Of a stretch of DNA of 64,000 nt, positions 46,449 to 56,001 are shown in pieces. The stretch's first letter is position 1. Every line of letters begins with the position of its first letter. The notes beneath the pieces were generated by a model that saw nothing but the letters and a program-made list of their open reading frames with translations, was not told where the DNA came from and made no database searches. Source of the stretch: Alcaligenes faecalis (lineage in GTDB: Bacteria > Pseudomonadota > Gammaproteobacteria > Burkholderiales > Burkholderiaceae_B); the NCBI RefSeq assembly GCF_002443155.1, contig NZ_CP023667.1, forward strand, positions 992,001 to 1,056,000, written 5' to 3'. The position numbers and the translations under genes are program-made.

Positions 46449-48793
46449 ATATAAGTCGCTTTTTTGGTAGTACCAGCCGTGAAGCCATGCGCCAGGTGCG
46501 TATCGCTTTGGGCCCCGATGCTTTGATTGTGTCCAACCGTCGCGTGAATGGCGGGGTGGAGATTCTCGCTACCGATTCCAGCTCGGTTCCCGGTGGTGCC
46601 ACTGAACGCGCACCCATGCCCAGCAGCACACCGCATCAGGCCGCTGGCATACGCCAGCAGGAAATGGCCCCGCCACCGGCCGCCGACAATGTGATGGGTG
46701 CGATTGGGGCATTGCGTGGTGCCTTGGAAGGGCGCATGGACGATCTGGTCTGGAGTCACCAGATGCGGCGCACGCCGGTGGCGGTGAATCTGTTTCAGAG
46801 CCTTTTGTCGCAAGGTTTCAGTACCGCCTTGCTGCGTGCCATGCTCAAGCGCTTGCCCGAAGAACTGGGCGCGCGTGCCGCCTTGCAATGGGTGCGTACT
46901 GAACTGGAAACCCATTTGCCGGTGCTGCGCTCCGAGGACGCCTTGTGGCAGCCCGGTTTGGCCTTGGCGCTGGTGGGCCCCACGGGTGTGGGCAAGACCA
47001 CCACGCTGGCCAAACTGGCCGCGCGTGCCGTGCGTCGCTTCGGTCCCGATAAAGTGGTTTTGCTGACTACTGATACCTATCGGATCGGCGCCCACGAGCA
47101 ACTGAAGATTTATGGCGACCTGATGCGGGTAGCCGTGCATATCGTGCAGGACGTAGCGCAACTGCGTAGCGTGATGCTGGGCGTGCGGCCTGATCAGGTG
47201 ATCCTGATCGACAATATGGGCATCAGCCAGCGCGACCGTTACGTGCGAGAGCAGGCTGCCTTGCTGGCCGGTGCTGGACGTCGGGTGCAACGCTTGCTGG
47301 TGCTTAATGCCGCCAGCCAGGGCGATACCCTGGACGAAGTGGCCCGTAGCTACACGCAGGACGGTGGTACACCGCTAAGCGGCTGCATCATTTCCAAGGT
47401 GGACGAGGCCATCAAGCTGGGCGGCCCGCTGGATACCGCCATCCGTTTCAAGCTGCCCATTCATTACGTGTCCAACGGCCAGAAAGTGCCCGAGGATTTG
47501 CGTTTCATGAGTGCAGCCGAGCTGGTCGACTCTGCCTTGCAAGTGCGCGAAAACCAGCGTCCCTTGTACGCGCCCAGTTCTGGCGATCTGGCCGCTTTGC
47601 TGGAAAGTGGTGGTCAGTCTGCCCAGGAACAACAGGCCGAGGAAGAACGCCGTGCGCGCGTCTTGCCACGCCTTTTGTCGGCGGCCTCGGCTGGTGGGCC
47701 TATCGCCCTGGAGCAGGCCCGTCGCGCAGCGGCGGATCTGGACGAACGTCTGGCATGCGCGGAAGCCTACGACTTCTGGCGCGATCTGCATGCACAAAAT
47801 GCCCCCATTCAGGACGGGGCAGCAGCACAACGTGCCGAAGGCTTGATGCGTGCCGCGTGTCAGGAAGTCAGCGAAGGCAATGTGTCTCGCCTGCTGGTAA
47901 TCCATGCCGATCATCAGCCTGCTGGCTGTCAGGAACAGTGCTCGTTCAGCTTCCTGTTCAGCCCCAAAGGTCAGGCCTTAAGTGTTCCGTACTATCAGCG
48001 CCAGACGCCCTCGCAATGGTCGGATGTGCGTGGCGTGCGCAGCATGGAACGGCCAGGTCCTGCGCAAGCCTTGAATCAGGCCATGCAGGTTCTGAATGCG
48101 CAGGCTCAGCCTGTGAATCTGCTGCATATTTTTGAGGGCGGTTCGCCCACCATGTGGCGTCAATGGGCCGACATGGAAGCCGACTGGCTGGCCCTGATTC
48201 CAGGTGCAACCTCCTTGTGGCACAAGGACGGCAAGACCACGCCCAATGCACTGAGCAAACAGCTGGCTTTCCACGCGATTCCGGATCTGGCTGCGCGTCT
48301 GCATCTGGAAACGCTGGGCCGTGCCAAGCTGGGTGAAATTGCCCTGTGGTACGCCGTCGAGCCGGTGCAGTTGCGACAACGCAATGCCGAGCCTGTGCAT
48401 CTGGATCTGATCATCCTGCGCACTGTCCGTCGTCACGACGGCAAAGTGCTGAAAACCCGCTTTGCCTTGATGCACCAGTGCACAGGATCCGAGGCCATCG
48501 CCCCGGCCAGCCTGGCCTGCTACATGATGCTGCGTAGCGAAGTGCAGGAAATGGCCCGCTTGCTGAGCACCGTGCGCGGTATTTTGCCCGCCAGTAATTC
48601 CGAGTTCGAAGACGAGCTTAACTTGCTGGCTGCAGCCCAATTGACGCTGGCCTCCTGGGACCTGCTACAGGCGCCGGACAATCTGGGTGTGCGACAGCTG
48701 AGCGCGCGCTTGCTGGGCAAACCGGGCTTGAAGTCCGGCCAGTCAGTCGATGCGTTGGTGAAGATGCTGGTGTTGAAAGAAGCGATGAGCTAA
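46445..48793 (+). CDS. flhF: SRP-type GTPase FlhF with a long C-terminal extension
   Basis: A 782-residue protein. Residues 1-60 are the FlhF B domain (REAMRQVRIALGPDALIVSN). The NG GTPase domain follows to about 370, with P-loop GPTGVGKTTTLAKLA at 178-192, DTYRIGAHEQLKIYGD, a G3 segment LIDNMGISQRD, and SKVDEAIKLGG as G4. This controls number and polar placement of flagella in other bacteria. Typical FlhF proteins are about 370-500 residues, so the last 410 residues here are an extra region with no motif I recognise. It contains aromatic-rich stretches such as PTMWRQWADMEADWLALIPG. Start ATG 46445 overlaps flhA. Confidence 0.93.
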
Positions 48794-48809
48794 ATTCAGC
48801 AAGATTGAA

Positions 48810-48838
48810 AAAGCCTGCCGTGTGGCAGGCTTTTTTAT
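48810..48838. terminator. Bidirectional terminator between flhF and hipA
   Basis: The stem AAGCCTGCC/GGCAGGCTT with a short loop has T-runs on both sides. It ends flhF on plus and overlaps the hipA stop on minus. Confidence 0.88.
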
Positions 48839-50130
48839 TTCAAACGCTGCAAGTTGCTGCGTAGGCCCTGGAAGATGGCGTCTTTGATGTGTTCAGGGAA
48901 ATGCGCTGGCAATCGTGCCGAGACATTTTGAATGGCTGGCTCCACAAGCTGGTGAAGGTCTCCGATCAAGGATTCAGTGGCTTGCTGTCCTATATAGGTT
49001 TTTCCTACGGCAAGCCAATGCCTGAGAAGCACTTCCTGCATCTTGTAGCGAGTATTGCTGGTGCGTAGTGCCATCGCCATTTTGACGCGCTGAATAGGGC
49101 ATTGATTTTGTTTTGTGCCTACCCAAGGCCAGGCCGAGAGCACATCGTAAAGTGGTGCCAGACGGAAGTAGCCGCCAGGTTCTATGGCCAGACTGAAGTT
49201 TTTGGCATGGCCATCTGGGGCGGCCAGCAAGTAGAAGACCAACAAGGTTTTGAAGAAAGCCTGTCGGTCAGCCAGAGCATTGGACGAGCCGGATAAGACC
49301 TGCATGATGGTATGGATGCCAGGGCCACCGTCGGATTCGTATTTGGCATGCGAGGGCAAACCGCTTGCCTGTAACAGGTCTTCATGGGGCAGGCGTATCA
49401 AATGACCATGACGGCTCCAGACACGGTCAAAGCGCTCCACGATGAGAACCTTTTGATCTTCAAACTGGCCAATTTGTGTGTGGGCGACATTCAAGCCCAG
49501 TTCTTTGAGCAGCTCCATGCAGAGCCATTCGTTTTCCACCGAGTGGCTCAGATCAAAGCGGACATTGCCCGCCAATCCCAAGGGTAGTTTGAAGATGTGT
49601 GAGCTGGGTGTCGATCCCTGGGGAATGTGCCATTGGCCTTGATGCCATAGCAGGGCCGTTTTTTCCTGGGCACCTGCCAGCGAAAAACGAAAGTCTTCGG
49701 GGGCCAGGTCCTGGCGGGCGGTAAGTGTGCCGCGCAAATGTTCGGCAACGTCACTTTCGGTAAGAGGACGGGCCGTGAGGGTGTGAATCTCCGGCGCTGG
49801 AGAGTTCTCCGGCAGAAGTTGCACGGCACCAGCAGCATCCCGACCTATTGCTTCCAGCAAGGCAAACGTTTCCAGCGAGCGGGTTTTGAAGCGGGAGGCG
49901 ATACGTTGGCGAATCTCGGGATTGTCGGGGAGCAGATTGTCAAAGTAGTTGTCTACGACCTCGCCACGAAATGCTTCATTGTTGAATGTAAAGGGCAGGG
50001 ATAGAGACAGCGGCCGGCCTTGTGGATGGGCGATCCAGTCTGGCGCGTAGCTAAGTTGTGATGGGCCGCGGGCAGGCTTATGCCACTTTCCAACGAAGAG
50101 ACCATTCATCCACAGGTCCAGAACAGGCAT
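48835..50130 (-). CDS. hipA: Type II toxin-antitoxin kinase toxin HipA
   Basis: A 431-residue HipA-family Ser/Thr kinase; the family's E. coli member phosphorylates glutamyl-tRNA synthetase and causes growth arrest. It is collinear with E. coli HipA: the Gly-rich loop FSLAGAQEKTALL carries the autophosphorylation serine at position 150, RLPHEDLLQASGLPSHAKYE follows, and catalytic APDGHAKN (Asp306) and LYDVLSA (Asp329) are intact. It therefore appears active. The start is ATG 50130, sharing one base with the hipB stop (TGATG) and preceded by GGAG; a GTG at 50136 is possible. It forms an operon with hipB. Confidence 0.95.
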   Translation of the reverse strand: MPVLDLWMNGLFVGKWHKPARGPSQLSYAPDWIAHPQGRPLSLSLPFTFNNEAFRGEVVDNYFDNLLPDNPEIRQRIASRFKTRSLETFALLEAIGRDAAGAVQLLPENSPAPEIHTLTARPLTESDVAEHLRGTLTARQDLAPEDFRFSLAGAQEKTALLWHQGQWHIPQGSTPSSHIFKLPLGLAGNVRFDLSHSVENEWLCMELLKELGLNVAHTQIGQFEDQKVLIVERFDRVWSRHGHLIRLPHEDLLQASGLPSHAKYESDGGPGIHTIMQVLSGSSNALADRQAFFKTLLVFYLLAAPDGHAKNFSLAIEPGGYFRLAPLYDVLSAWPWVGTKQNQCPIQRVKMAMALRTSNTRYKMQEVLLRHWLAVGKTYIGQQATESLIGDLHQLVEPAIQNVSARLPAHFPEHIKDAIFQGLRSNLQRLK

Positions 50131-50393
50131 CACCACTCCATAGATTCAGGTTTGTCAGGCTCGTGAGCGTCAATAATGGAGATCTTGGCTTCCAGGACGG
50201 CCAGAACCGAAAACAGGTTTTTAAGCGATAGGCCAGACGCGTCATTTTCCATGCGCGAAATGGCTTGCTGCGTTGTGTTCAGCTTGTCTGCCAGCTCTAT
50301 CTGACTCCAGCCTTTGCGCTTGCGCAACGAGCGGATGAGCTTGGGCATTTGCTCCGGGCTGTGCAGTGCAATGGCGTCTAGTCTTGTTGGCAT
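50130..50393 (-). CDS. hipB: Antitoxin/repressor HipB
   Basis: An 87-residue Cro/C1-type helix-turn-helix protein: LIRSLRKRKGWSQIELADKL then NTTQQAISRMENDASGLSLK. HipB neutralises HipA and represses the operon by binding palindromes upstream. The C-terminal tail (about residues 75-87, PDKPESMEW) ends in tryptophan, as the E. coli HipB tail does. Two 21-base palindromes lie just upstream. Confidence 0.92.
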   Translation of the reverse strand: MPTRLDAIALHSPEQMPKLIRSLRKRKGWSQIELADKLNTTQQAISRMENDASGLSLKNLFSVLAVLEAKISIIDAHEPDKPESMEW

Positions 50394-50429
50394 CGCCTGG
50401 CTCCTGTGAATTCAAAATACAATAAATTT

Positions 50430-50477
50430 GATGTATTTTAAATATACATCGTTTTTGGTGTATTCAAAGAATACATC
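50430..50477. promoter_or_regulatory. HipB operator pair
   Basis: Two copies of GRTGTAT-N7-ATACATC lie at 50430-50450 and 50457-50477, with centres 27 bases apart. Further TGTAT/ATACA half-sites flank them, including an 8-base arm pair AAAATACA/TGTATTTT at 50414-50439. They lie 37-84 bases upstream of the hipB start, as expected for cooperative autorepression. Confidence 0.75.
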
Positions 50478-50573
50478 ATATTTAATGTAATGGAGTTCAG
50501 GCATTCAAACGTTCGGGCGTTCAGCCCTTGTACCTTAGCGTGGCTTGCAGCGTTCTCCGTGTTCGGGCAGGAC

Positions 50574-50605
50574 AAAAAAAGCGCCAACTAAATAGTTGGC
50601 GCTTT
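50574..50605 (-). terminator. Terminator after flgN
   Basis: The stem AAAGCGCCAACTA/TAGTTGGCGCTTT, read on the minus strand, ends in TTTTTTT. It closes the leftward flgA-flgM-flgN direction. Confidence 0.9.
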
Positions 50606-50642
50606 CAATATTGGGCATGCCGCTACTGGCGTCTGCTCAGTC

Positions 50643-51092
50643 CTATACCTTCAAACTCAAGGAAGACTGGGTATTCTGAGTTTTGCCGGAGGCGTCATAA
50701 AAGGTATTGCGGCCGGTGAAGGCTTCCAGGGCGTCCAGGTTTTGCTGGGTATCGATCAAAAAGGTATCAACCAGAATGCGGTTGTTGTCGCTGGCGTTGC
50801 GCACCTTCTCGCTCAGCTCGATCAACTGTTCCAGCTCTTGTTCCAGTTCGTCCTCTTCAGCCGCGTAGCGCAGGCCCTGGAGGTTGTTTTCCAGTTCACG
50901 CGCTTGCAGGAGCTGGGCGCGGGCCTGGTCCAGTTGTTCGATACGTTCAACCAGCTGGTATTTGCGCAGTGTGATCTGGGCCAGTTCTTGTGGCTCGAAG
51001 CTGCGCAGCAGCAGGGTGTTTTCTTCTACCAGCAGCTGCTCGAAATCCAGCAGGGCCTGGTGTTGATCGGCAAGACAGGTTTGCAAAGACAT
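50643..51092 (-). CDS. flgN: Flagellar export chaperone FlgN
   Basis: A 149-residue, almost wholly helical protein of the FlgN type that protects FlgK and FlgL before export. The long amphipathic helix runs through LLDFEQLLVEENTLLLRSFE and ELAQITLRKYQLVERIEQLD. Both clients are encoded at 59.7-62.7 kb. It follows flgM on the same strand after 15 bases. Confidence 0.9.
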   Translation of the reverse strand: MSLQTCLADQHQALLDFEQLLVEENTLLLRSFEPQELAQITLRKYQLVERIEQLDQARAQLLQARELENNLQGLRYAAEEDELEQELEQLIELSEKVRNASDNNRILVDTFLIDTQQNLDALEAFTGRNTFYDASGKTQNTQSSLSLKV

Positions 51093-51107
51093 GGCCGTTT
51101 CAGGTGA

Positions 51108-51398
51108 TTACTTGAGAAGATCGCGCACGGAGGCAATCAGGGAGTCGGCGATCCGACTGGTATCAATTTTGAGCTCGCCTGCTGCAATGGCCTCGCGCAA
51201 GGCCTCGACTTTTTTCATGTCTACATCGGCGCTGCTGTCTTGCAGCGAATTGAGCTGGCGGGCTGCAGCGCTGAAGTCCACTTCGTTGGTGCTGCTGCTG
51301 TTGTTGTACGCTTGACGCGCACGATTGGACGCCGTGCTGCGTTCTGCGGCAGAGGTTTCAGCAAGGGGGGTCTTGAGGGGGGAGGGGCTGATCTTCAC
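51108..51398 (-). CDS. flgM: Anti-sigma-28 factor FlgM
   Basis: A 96-residue protein. A disordered, Ser/Ala-rich N-terminal half precedes the sigma-28-binding helices (VDMKKVEALREAIAAGELKI then DTSRIADSLIASVRDLL). FlgM holds FliA inactive until the hook is complete and FlgM is exported. A very good sigma-28 promoter lies 38 bases upstream, giving the classic negative feedback. flgN follows. Confidence 0.93.
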   Translation of the reverse strand: MKISPSPLKTPLAETSAAERSTASNRARQAYNNSSSTNEVDFSAAARQLNSLQDSSADVDMKKVEALREAIAAGELKIDTSRIADSLIASVRDLLK

Positions 51399-51435
51399 GT
51401 GTTTCTCCGTGCGGCCTGTTCTTTGCGTTGATCTT

Positions 51436-51462
51436 GTAACGGCGCTCTGGACGCAAACTTTA
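51436..51462 (-). promoter_or_regulatory. Sigma-28 (FliA) promoter of flgM
   Basis: On the minus strand it reads TAAAGTTT, an 11-base spacer, then GCCGTTAC. The -35 is a perfect match and the -10 matches 6 of 8 to the consensus TAAAGTTT-N11-GCCGATAA. It lies between flgA and flgM, so late expression of flgMN is independent of flgA. Confidence 0.85.
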
Positions 51463-51482
51463 GCATGCTCATCCGATTTAGT

Positions 51483-52187
51483 TTAGAGAACGACCTGAAC
51501 CGTGGACGCATCCAGTACCGTGGCTGAAATCACTTGCCCCGAACTGGCCTTGATCTGAATCTGGGTGCCCGGTGCGCCGCTTTGCAGGGCCTGTCCTTCG
51601 CCCGTGGCTACAAAACCCATGCCGCGTGCCACAGTACGCACCATCTGGCCACGCGTGATCGATTGCGGGTCGCGCAGGGCGGAGGCCCGTATTGCATTAC
51701 CCAAAGGAATACGCTGGCTGGCGACATAGCCAATGATCTGCTCGGGGTCGATCACTACACCGTTGGCCAGGGCCAGCAAGTCTCCCTCGCGTTCGATCAG
51801 ATCATCCTGATTGATGGTTTCGCCCGGATTGATGCGGCGATTGGTGACGTAATAGTGTCCCTGAATGGACAGCGTGGCAGCAATTGACGTGCTCCAGCTT
51901 TGCGGGCTCAGGCAGCGCACGCCAACACTCATTCGGGATCGCAGACGCTGGCCGCTGGGCAGAAAAACCTGGTTCTGGGTGCAGGCGGGCATGGCGTTCA
52001 GCCGCGACGCATCCAGCGTGATGGTGGCGATGCCGGGATACATCTGCGCCTGCTTGAGCAGATAGTCCTGTGCCTGCTCCTGCATGGCTTGCACGCTCAG
52101 TGCCTGAACGCTCTCTTGAGCGCGCACGCTCGCTGTCGCACCGACGGTGAACAGGCATGCGCAGATCAGGAGTCTATATAAGGTCAT
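51483..52187 (-). CDS. flgA: Flagellar P-ring chaperone FlgA
   Basis: A 234-residue periplasmic protein with signal peptide MTLYRLLICACLFTVGATAS. The C-terminal SAF/FlgA domain includes INPGETINQDDLIEREGDLL, then VASQRIPLGNAIRASALRDP and GMGFVATGEGQALQSGAPGT. It helps FlgI assemble into the P ring. It diverges from flgB over 175 bases and is followed by flgM after 84 bases. Confidence 0.95.
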   Translation of the reverse strand: MTLYRLLICACLFTVGATASVRAQESVQALSVQAMQEQAQDYLLKQAQMYPGIATITLDASRLNAMPACTQNQVFLPSGQRLRSRMSVGVRCLSPQSWSTSIAATLSIQGHYYVTNRRINPGETINQDDLIEREGDLLALANGVVIDPEQIIGYVASQRIPLGNAIRASALRDPQSITRGQMVRTVARGMGFVATGEGQALQSGAPGTQIQIKASSGQVISATVLDASTVQVVL

Positions 52188-52231
52188 GACTGAATTTTAC
52201 GGACTCAGCCGCCAGGTCAAGAGCTGAACTG

Positions 52232-52239
52232 GCCGATAA
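52232..52239 (+). promoter_or_regulatory. Exact sigma-28 -10 motif upstream of flgB
   Basis: GCCGATAA is an exact match to the FliA -10 element, but no acceptable -35 lies at the proper distance (the best, TCAA, is four bases too close). It may be a weak secondary promoter or chance. Confidence 0.3.
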
Positions 52240-52362
52240 ATTGCGTTTTGTTCCCTGATTTGTGAAGCAGTGCCACTGGCTACCATTCTGTTATGGCGGT
52301 GAAAAGGCGTGCGCGCGTTCACCTGGATCTCAAACTTGAACACAGAATATTGGCTTGACTCC

Positions 52363-52779
52363 ATGATTGATCGCATCGGTGAGCACCTGAAGTTTTACCA
52401 GACGGCCCTGGCTGTGCGCCAGGAGCGCCAGGAGGTTCTGGCCTCCAATATTGCCAATGCCGACACGCCTAACTACAAGGCCCGGGATATGGACTTTACG
52501 GCCACCTTGAAAGCGGCTTTAGGGGGGCAGGGCCAGATGGCATTGCCCAACACCAGCTTGTCCTTGACCTCGGCCCGTCATATTCCCGCCCAGGCAGCCC
52601 GTCCCCCCAGTACGGACGAGTTGCTTTATCGCGTTCCTGTGCAACCTTCTCTGGACGGCAATACGGTCGAGATGGATGTGGAGCGCATGCAATTTGCCGA
52701 TAACACCTTGCACTATCAAAGCACGATCAACCTGGCTTCCCAGCGCTTGAAAGGCTTGATGGCGGCATTGCAACAGTAA
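52363..52779 (+). CDS. flgB: Flagellar proximal rod protein FlgB
   Basis: A 138-residue rod subunit. The signature is VLASNIANADTPNYKARDMD near the N-terminus and a C-terminal helix with NTLHYQSTINLASQRLKGL. Both ends form the coiled coil of axial proteins. The start is ATG 52363, with a weak ribosome site; an earlier in-frame start would add 18 residues not found in FlgB. It heads the flgBCDEFGHIJ operon. Confidence 0.95.
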   Translation: MIDRIGEHLKFYQTALAVRQERQEVLASNIANADTPNYKARDMDFTATLKAALGGQGQMALPNTSLSLTSARHIPAQAARPPSTDELLYRVPVQPSLDGNTVEMDVERMQFADNTLHYQSTINLASQRLKGLMAALQQ

Positions 52780-52791
52780 TAGCGAGTCTTC

Positions 52792-53196
52792 ATGTCCAGT
52801 TTCAGTATTTTCCAGATTGCCGGTTCTGCCCTGACGGCACAGTCGCAGCGCTTGAACGTGTCGGCCAGCAATCTGGCTAACGCCGACAGCGTGGTCGGGC
52901 CCGATGGCCTGCCCTACAAGGCCCGCCAGGTGGTGTTTCAAATGACCCCCCAGGGCAGTAGCCCCGTGGGCGGCGTGCAAGTGGTGGGTGTGCAGGAAAG
53001 TGATGCGCCCGGCCGACTGCAATACGACCCCGGCAATCCTTACGCCGACGAACAAGGCTACGTGACCCTGCCCAATGTGGATGTGGTGGCCGAGACCGTC
53101 AACATGCTGGCTGCATCGCGCTCCTATCAGGCCAATGTGGAAGTGGTGAACACCTCCAAGAACCTGATGCTGCGTACTTTGACCATTGGTCAGTAA
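52792..53196 (+). CDS. flgC: Flagellar rod protein FlgC
   Basis: A 134-residue rod subunit. [19 protein letters not shown] near the start and the C-terminal [20 protein letters not shown] are typical. It starts 12 bases after flgB. Confidence 0.96.
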   Translation: MSSFSIFQIAGSALTAQSQRLNVSASNLANADSVVGPDGLPYKARQVVFQMTPQGSSPVGGVQVVGVQESDAPGRLQYDPGNPYADEQGYVTLPNVDVVAETVNMLAASRSYQANVEVVNTSKNLMLRTLTIGQ

Positions 53197-53219
53197 GCCG
53201 GTTACGGGAAAGAAAGAGC

Positions 53220-53912
53220 ATGAGCACAGTCAATAACGATCGCAATGTCCTGGACCCCACCGCAGGGGCGATGGCCGGGGTGGATGCCCGCAACAAGAGC
53301 GCGATGGCAGAAACGGAAGACCGTTTTCTGACCATGCTGATTACGCAGCTGCGCAATCAGGACCCCTTGAATCCCATGGATAACGCCCAGGTCACGACCC
53401 AGATGGCGCAAATGTCCACGGTGGCAGGGATTCAGCAATTGAATACCACTTTGCTGGCCGTGGCCGGGCAGATGGATGTGAGTCAGTCCATGCAAGCTGC
53501 CAATCTGATCGGCAAGCAAGTGCTGGTGCCAGGCGCGAAAGTGTCCCTGGGTACCAGCCAGGAAGGCGAGAAAGTAGCCATGCCGTACGGGATTGATCTG
53601 GTCAGCGGGACGACCTCGACCATGGTTCATATCAAGGACAGCAGCGGCAAAGTGGTCCGTGAATACGATCTGGGGCCCAAAGAGGCGGGTGTGTACTCGC
53701 TGGAATGGGATGGCCTGGATAACGACGGTTCACCGCTGGCCGACGGTTCGTACACCGTCAGTGTATTGGCCAGTAATGACGGCACGGCCGTCACAGCCAG
53801 CCCATTGACGCATGGCAAGGTCGATAGCGTGGCTTATACCTCCAGCGGTTTGATGCTGGATCTTGGCCTGGCGGGTTCGTTCTCCCTGCTGGACATACGC
53901 AAAATCATGTAA
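53220..53912 (+). CDS. flgD: Flagellar hook cap protein FlgD
   Basis: A 230-residue scaffold that caps the growing hook and is discarded later. The conserved N-terminal block is FLTMLITQLRNQDPLNPMDN then AQVTTQMAQMSTVAGIQQLN. A FlgD Ig-like/tudor C-terminal domain follows (GVYSLEWDGLDNDGSPLADG). It is 23 bases after flgC. Confidence 0.95.
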   Translation: MSTVNNDRNVLDPTAGAMAGVDARNKSAMAETEDRFLTMLITQLRNQDPLNPMDNAQVTTQMAQMSTVAGIQQLNTTLLAVAGQMDVSQSMQAANLIGKQVLVPGAKVSLGTSQEGEKVAMPYGIDLVSGTTSTMVHIKDSSGKVVREYDLGPKEAGVYSLEWDGLDNDGSPLADGSYTVSVLASNDGTAVTASPLTHGKVDSVAYTSSGLMLDLGLAGSFSLLDIRKIM

Positions 53913-53966
53913 GCGCCGCTTGCCCCAAAAGCGGGCTGAGCCAACACGACATTAAAAGGAAAGTTC

Positions 53967-55199
53967 ATGAGCTTCGGACAAGGATTGAGTGGCTTGAACG
54001 CCGCCTCCCAAAACCTGGATTCCATCGGTAATAACATCGCCAACTCGGGCACGGTGGGCTACAAGGCCTCGACGGTGCAGTTTGCGGACGTATACGCCAA
54101 CTCCCGCGTGGGTCTGGGTGTGCAGGTGTCGCGCGTCAGCCAGCGTTTCTCGGTTGGTAACGTCAGCAACTCGGGCAACCAGTTCGATATGGCCATTGAC
54201 GGTGAAAACGGCTTGTTCCGCCTGGAGCAAAGTAATGGGGCGGTTCTGTTTTCCCGCAACGGTCAGTTCTATCCGGACAAGGCCGGCTACCTGATCAACG
54301 CCCAAGGCCATTACCTGACAGGTTACGGCGTGGGCAGCAGCGAGCTGCAGCGCCTGCAAGTGCCATCGGCCAACGTGCCTCCCAAAGCCACGACCGCTCT
54401 GGATTTCAAGCCCAACCTGCCCGGCGGTGCCGAAGCGATCCCAACAGAAGATGCCAATGGCAATCTCATCAATGTCTTTGATCCCAAAGACCCCACCACT
54501 TACAGCGAATCGTTCAGCTACTCGGTTTATGACTCGCTGGGCAACAGCCACGAGATTTCCCAGTACTTCGTCAAGCGTCCTGCCAATGCAGCCGGTGAAA
54601 GCGTGTGGGACGTTTACTACATGGAAGGCAGCACACCGTTGTCGCCGGCCAGTGCGACCATGACCTTTAACGGTTCAGGCGTGATGACCAGCCCCAACCC
54701 GGCCACGGTCAACGTAACGCTGGCCAATCCTGGCGGCAATGCCTCGCCTGCTGACGATCTGGTCTTTGATATCCGCTATAACGGCACCACCCAGTTTGGC
54801 GGTGAGTTTGCCAAGGGCAAGCCCTACCAGGACGGTTACGCCACGGGTGAATACGCCAGCATGAGCATCGACAAGGATGGCACCATGGTCGCCGCCTATA
54901 CCAACGGTGTGACTCAGCGTTTGGGCTCTTTGGTTCTGGCCGACTTCAGCAACCTGCAAGGTCTGCGTCCCGTGGGTGGCAACGCCTGGGCGGAAACAGG
55001 GGAGTCGGGCCAGCCTATTTTGGGTCGCCCTGGCGAGAATGGCCTGGCATCGATCAAAGGTCAGGCGGTGGAAGATTCCAACGTGGATATGGGGCAGGAA
55101 CTGGTCAATATGATTATTGCCCAGCGTACCTACCAGGCTAATGCCCAGACCATCAAGACGCAGGATCAGGTTCTGCAAACCCTGGTCAACCTGCGTTAA
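53967..55199 (+). CDS. flgE: Flagellar hook protein FlgE
   Basis: A 410-residue hook subunit. It starts SFGQGLSGLNAASQNLDSIG, then NNIANSGTVGYKAS, and ends MIIAQRTYQANAQTIKTQDQ, then VLQTLVNL. The length is near the 400 residues of enteric FlgE. AAAGGAAAG precedes ATG 53967. Confidence 0.97.
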   Translation: MSFGQGLSGLNAASQNLDSIGNNIANSGTVGYKASTVQFADVYANSRVGLGVQVSRVSQRFSVGNVSNSGNQFDMAIDGENGLFRLEQSNGAVLFSRNGQFYPDKAGYLINAQGHYLTGYGVGSSELQRLQVPSANVPPKATTALDFKPNLPGGAEAIPTEDANGNLINVFDPKDPTTYSESFSYSVYDSLGNSHEISQYFVKRPANAAGESVWDVYYMEGSTPLSPASATMTFNGSGVMTSPNPATVNVTLANPGGNASPADDLVFDIRYNGTTQFGGEFAKGKPYQDGYATGEYASMSIDKDGTMVAAYTNGVTQRLGSLVLADFSNLQGLRPVGGNAWAETGESGQPILGRPGENGLASIKGQAVEDSNVDMGQELVNMIIAQRTYQANAQTIKTQDQVLQTLVNLR

Positions 55200-55207
55200 G
55201 AGCTGTC

Positions 55208-55957
55208 ATGGATCGCCTGATTTATACCGCTATGAATGGCGCCCAGCGCACGCTGGAGCAACAGGACGTTATTACCAACAACCTGGCCAACGTGAACACG
55301 TCCGGTTTTCGTCAGCAACTGGCGTATTACCGTTCCGTACCTGTCACTAGCGATGTGGGTTCGCAAACTCGCGTCGGTACGGCCACGGTGACACCGGGCA
55401 GCCGTTTTCAGCCCGGTGCCATGGCCGAGACCGGCAATGCGCTGGATGTCGCCATTGCGGGCCAGGGCTGGTTTGCCGTTCGTGCGCTGGATGGCCAGGA
55501 AGCCTATACGCGGGCAGGCGATCTGGTGGTCAACGCCCAAAACCAGTTGGTTACCCAAAGTGGCTTGCCGGTGCTGAGCGCCGATGGGCAGGTCATTGAA
55601 ATCCCGGATCGTGGTTCCATCACTTTCTCCAGCGACGGTCAACTGACCGCGCTGGGGGCCGGGGATAACCCGCGCGACATCCAGGTGATGGGCCAGTTGA
55701 AAATGGTCAATCCCCCAACCGCCGATCTGCAGCGTGGTCAGGACGGCTTGTTTCGCATGAACAATGGAGCGCCGGCCCCGGCGGATCCTTCTGTGCGCAT
55801 GGTTTCGGGCTTTATCGAAAAAAGCAACGTGAACCCGGCTGAAGCGATGGTGGCCATGATTGCCAATGCACGTCGCTTTGAAACCCAGATGAAGGTCATC
55901 CAGGACGCCAGCGCGCGCGAAGATCGGGCCAACTCCCTACTTTCATTTAATGGCTAA
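55208..55957 (+). CDS. flgF: Flagellar rod protein FlgF
   Basis: A 249-residue proximal rod subunit. It begins [20 protein letters not shown], followed by [17 protein letters not shown], and contains [17 protein letters not shown]. The C-terminal [20 protein letters not shown] is typical. It is eight bases after flgE. Confidence 0.97.
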   Translation: MDRLIYTAMNGAQRTLEQQDVITNNLANVNTSGFRQQLAYYRSVPVTSDVGSQTRVGTATVTPGSRFQPGAMAETGNALDVAIAGQGWFAVRALDGQEAYTRAGDLVVNAQNQLVTQSGLPVLSADGQVIEIPDRGSITFSSDGQLTALGAGDNPRDIQVMGQLKMVNPPTADLQRGQDGLFRMNNGAPAPADPSVRMVSGFIEKSNVNPAEAMVAMIANARRFETQMKVIQDASAREDRANSLLSFNG

Positions 55958-56001
55958 GCCGCGCCCATAGCGCAGGCCTTAGCGTCAAGGATTACACACA
56001 C

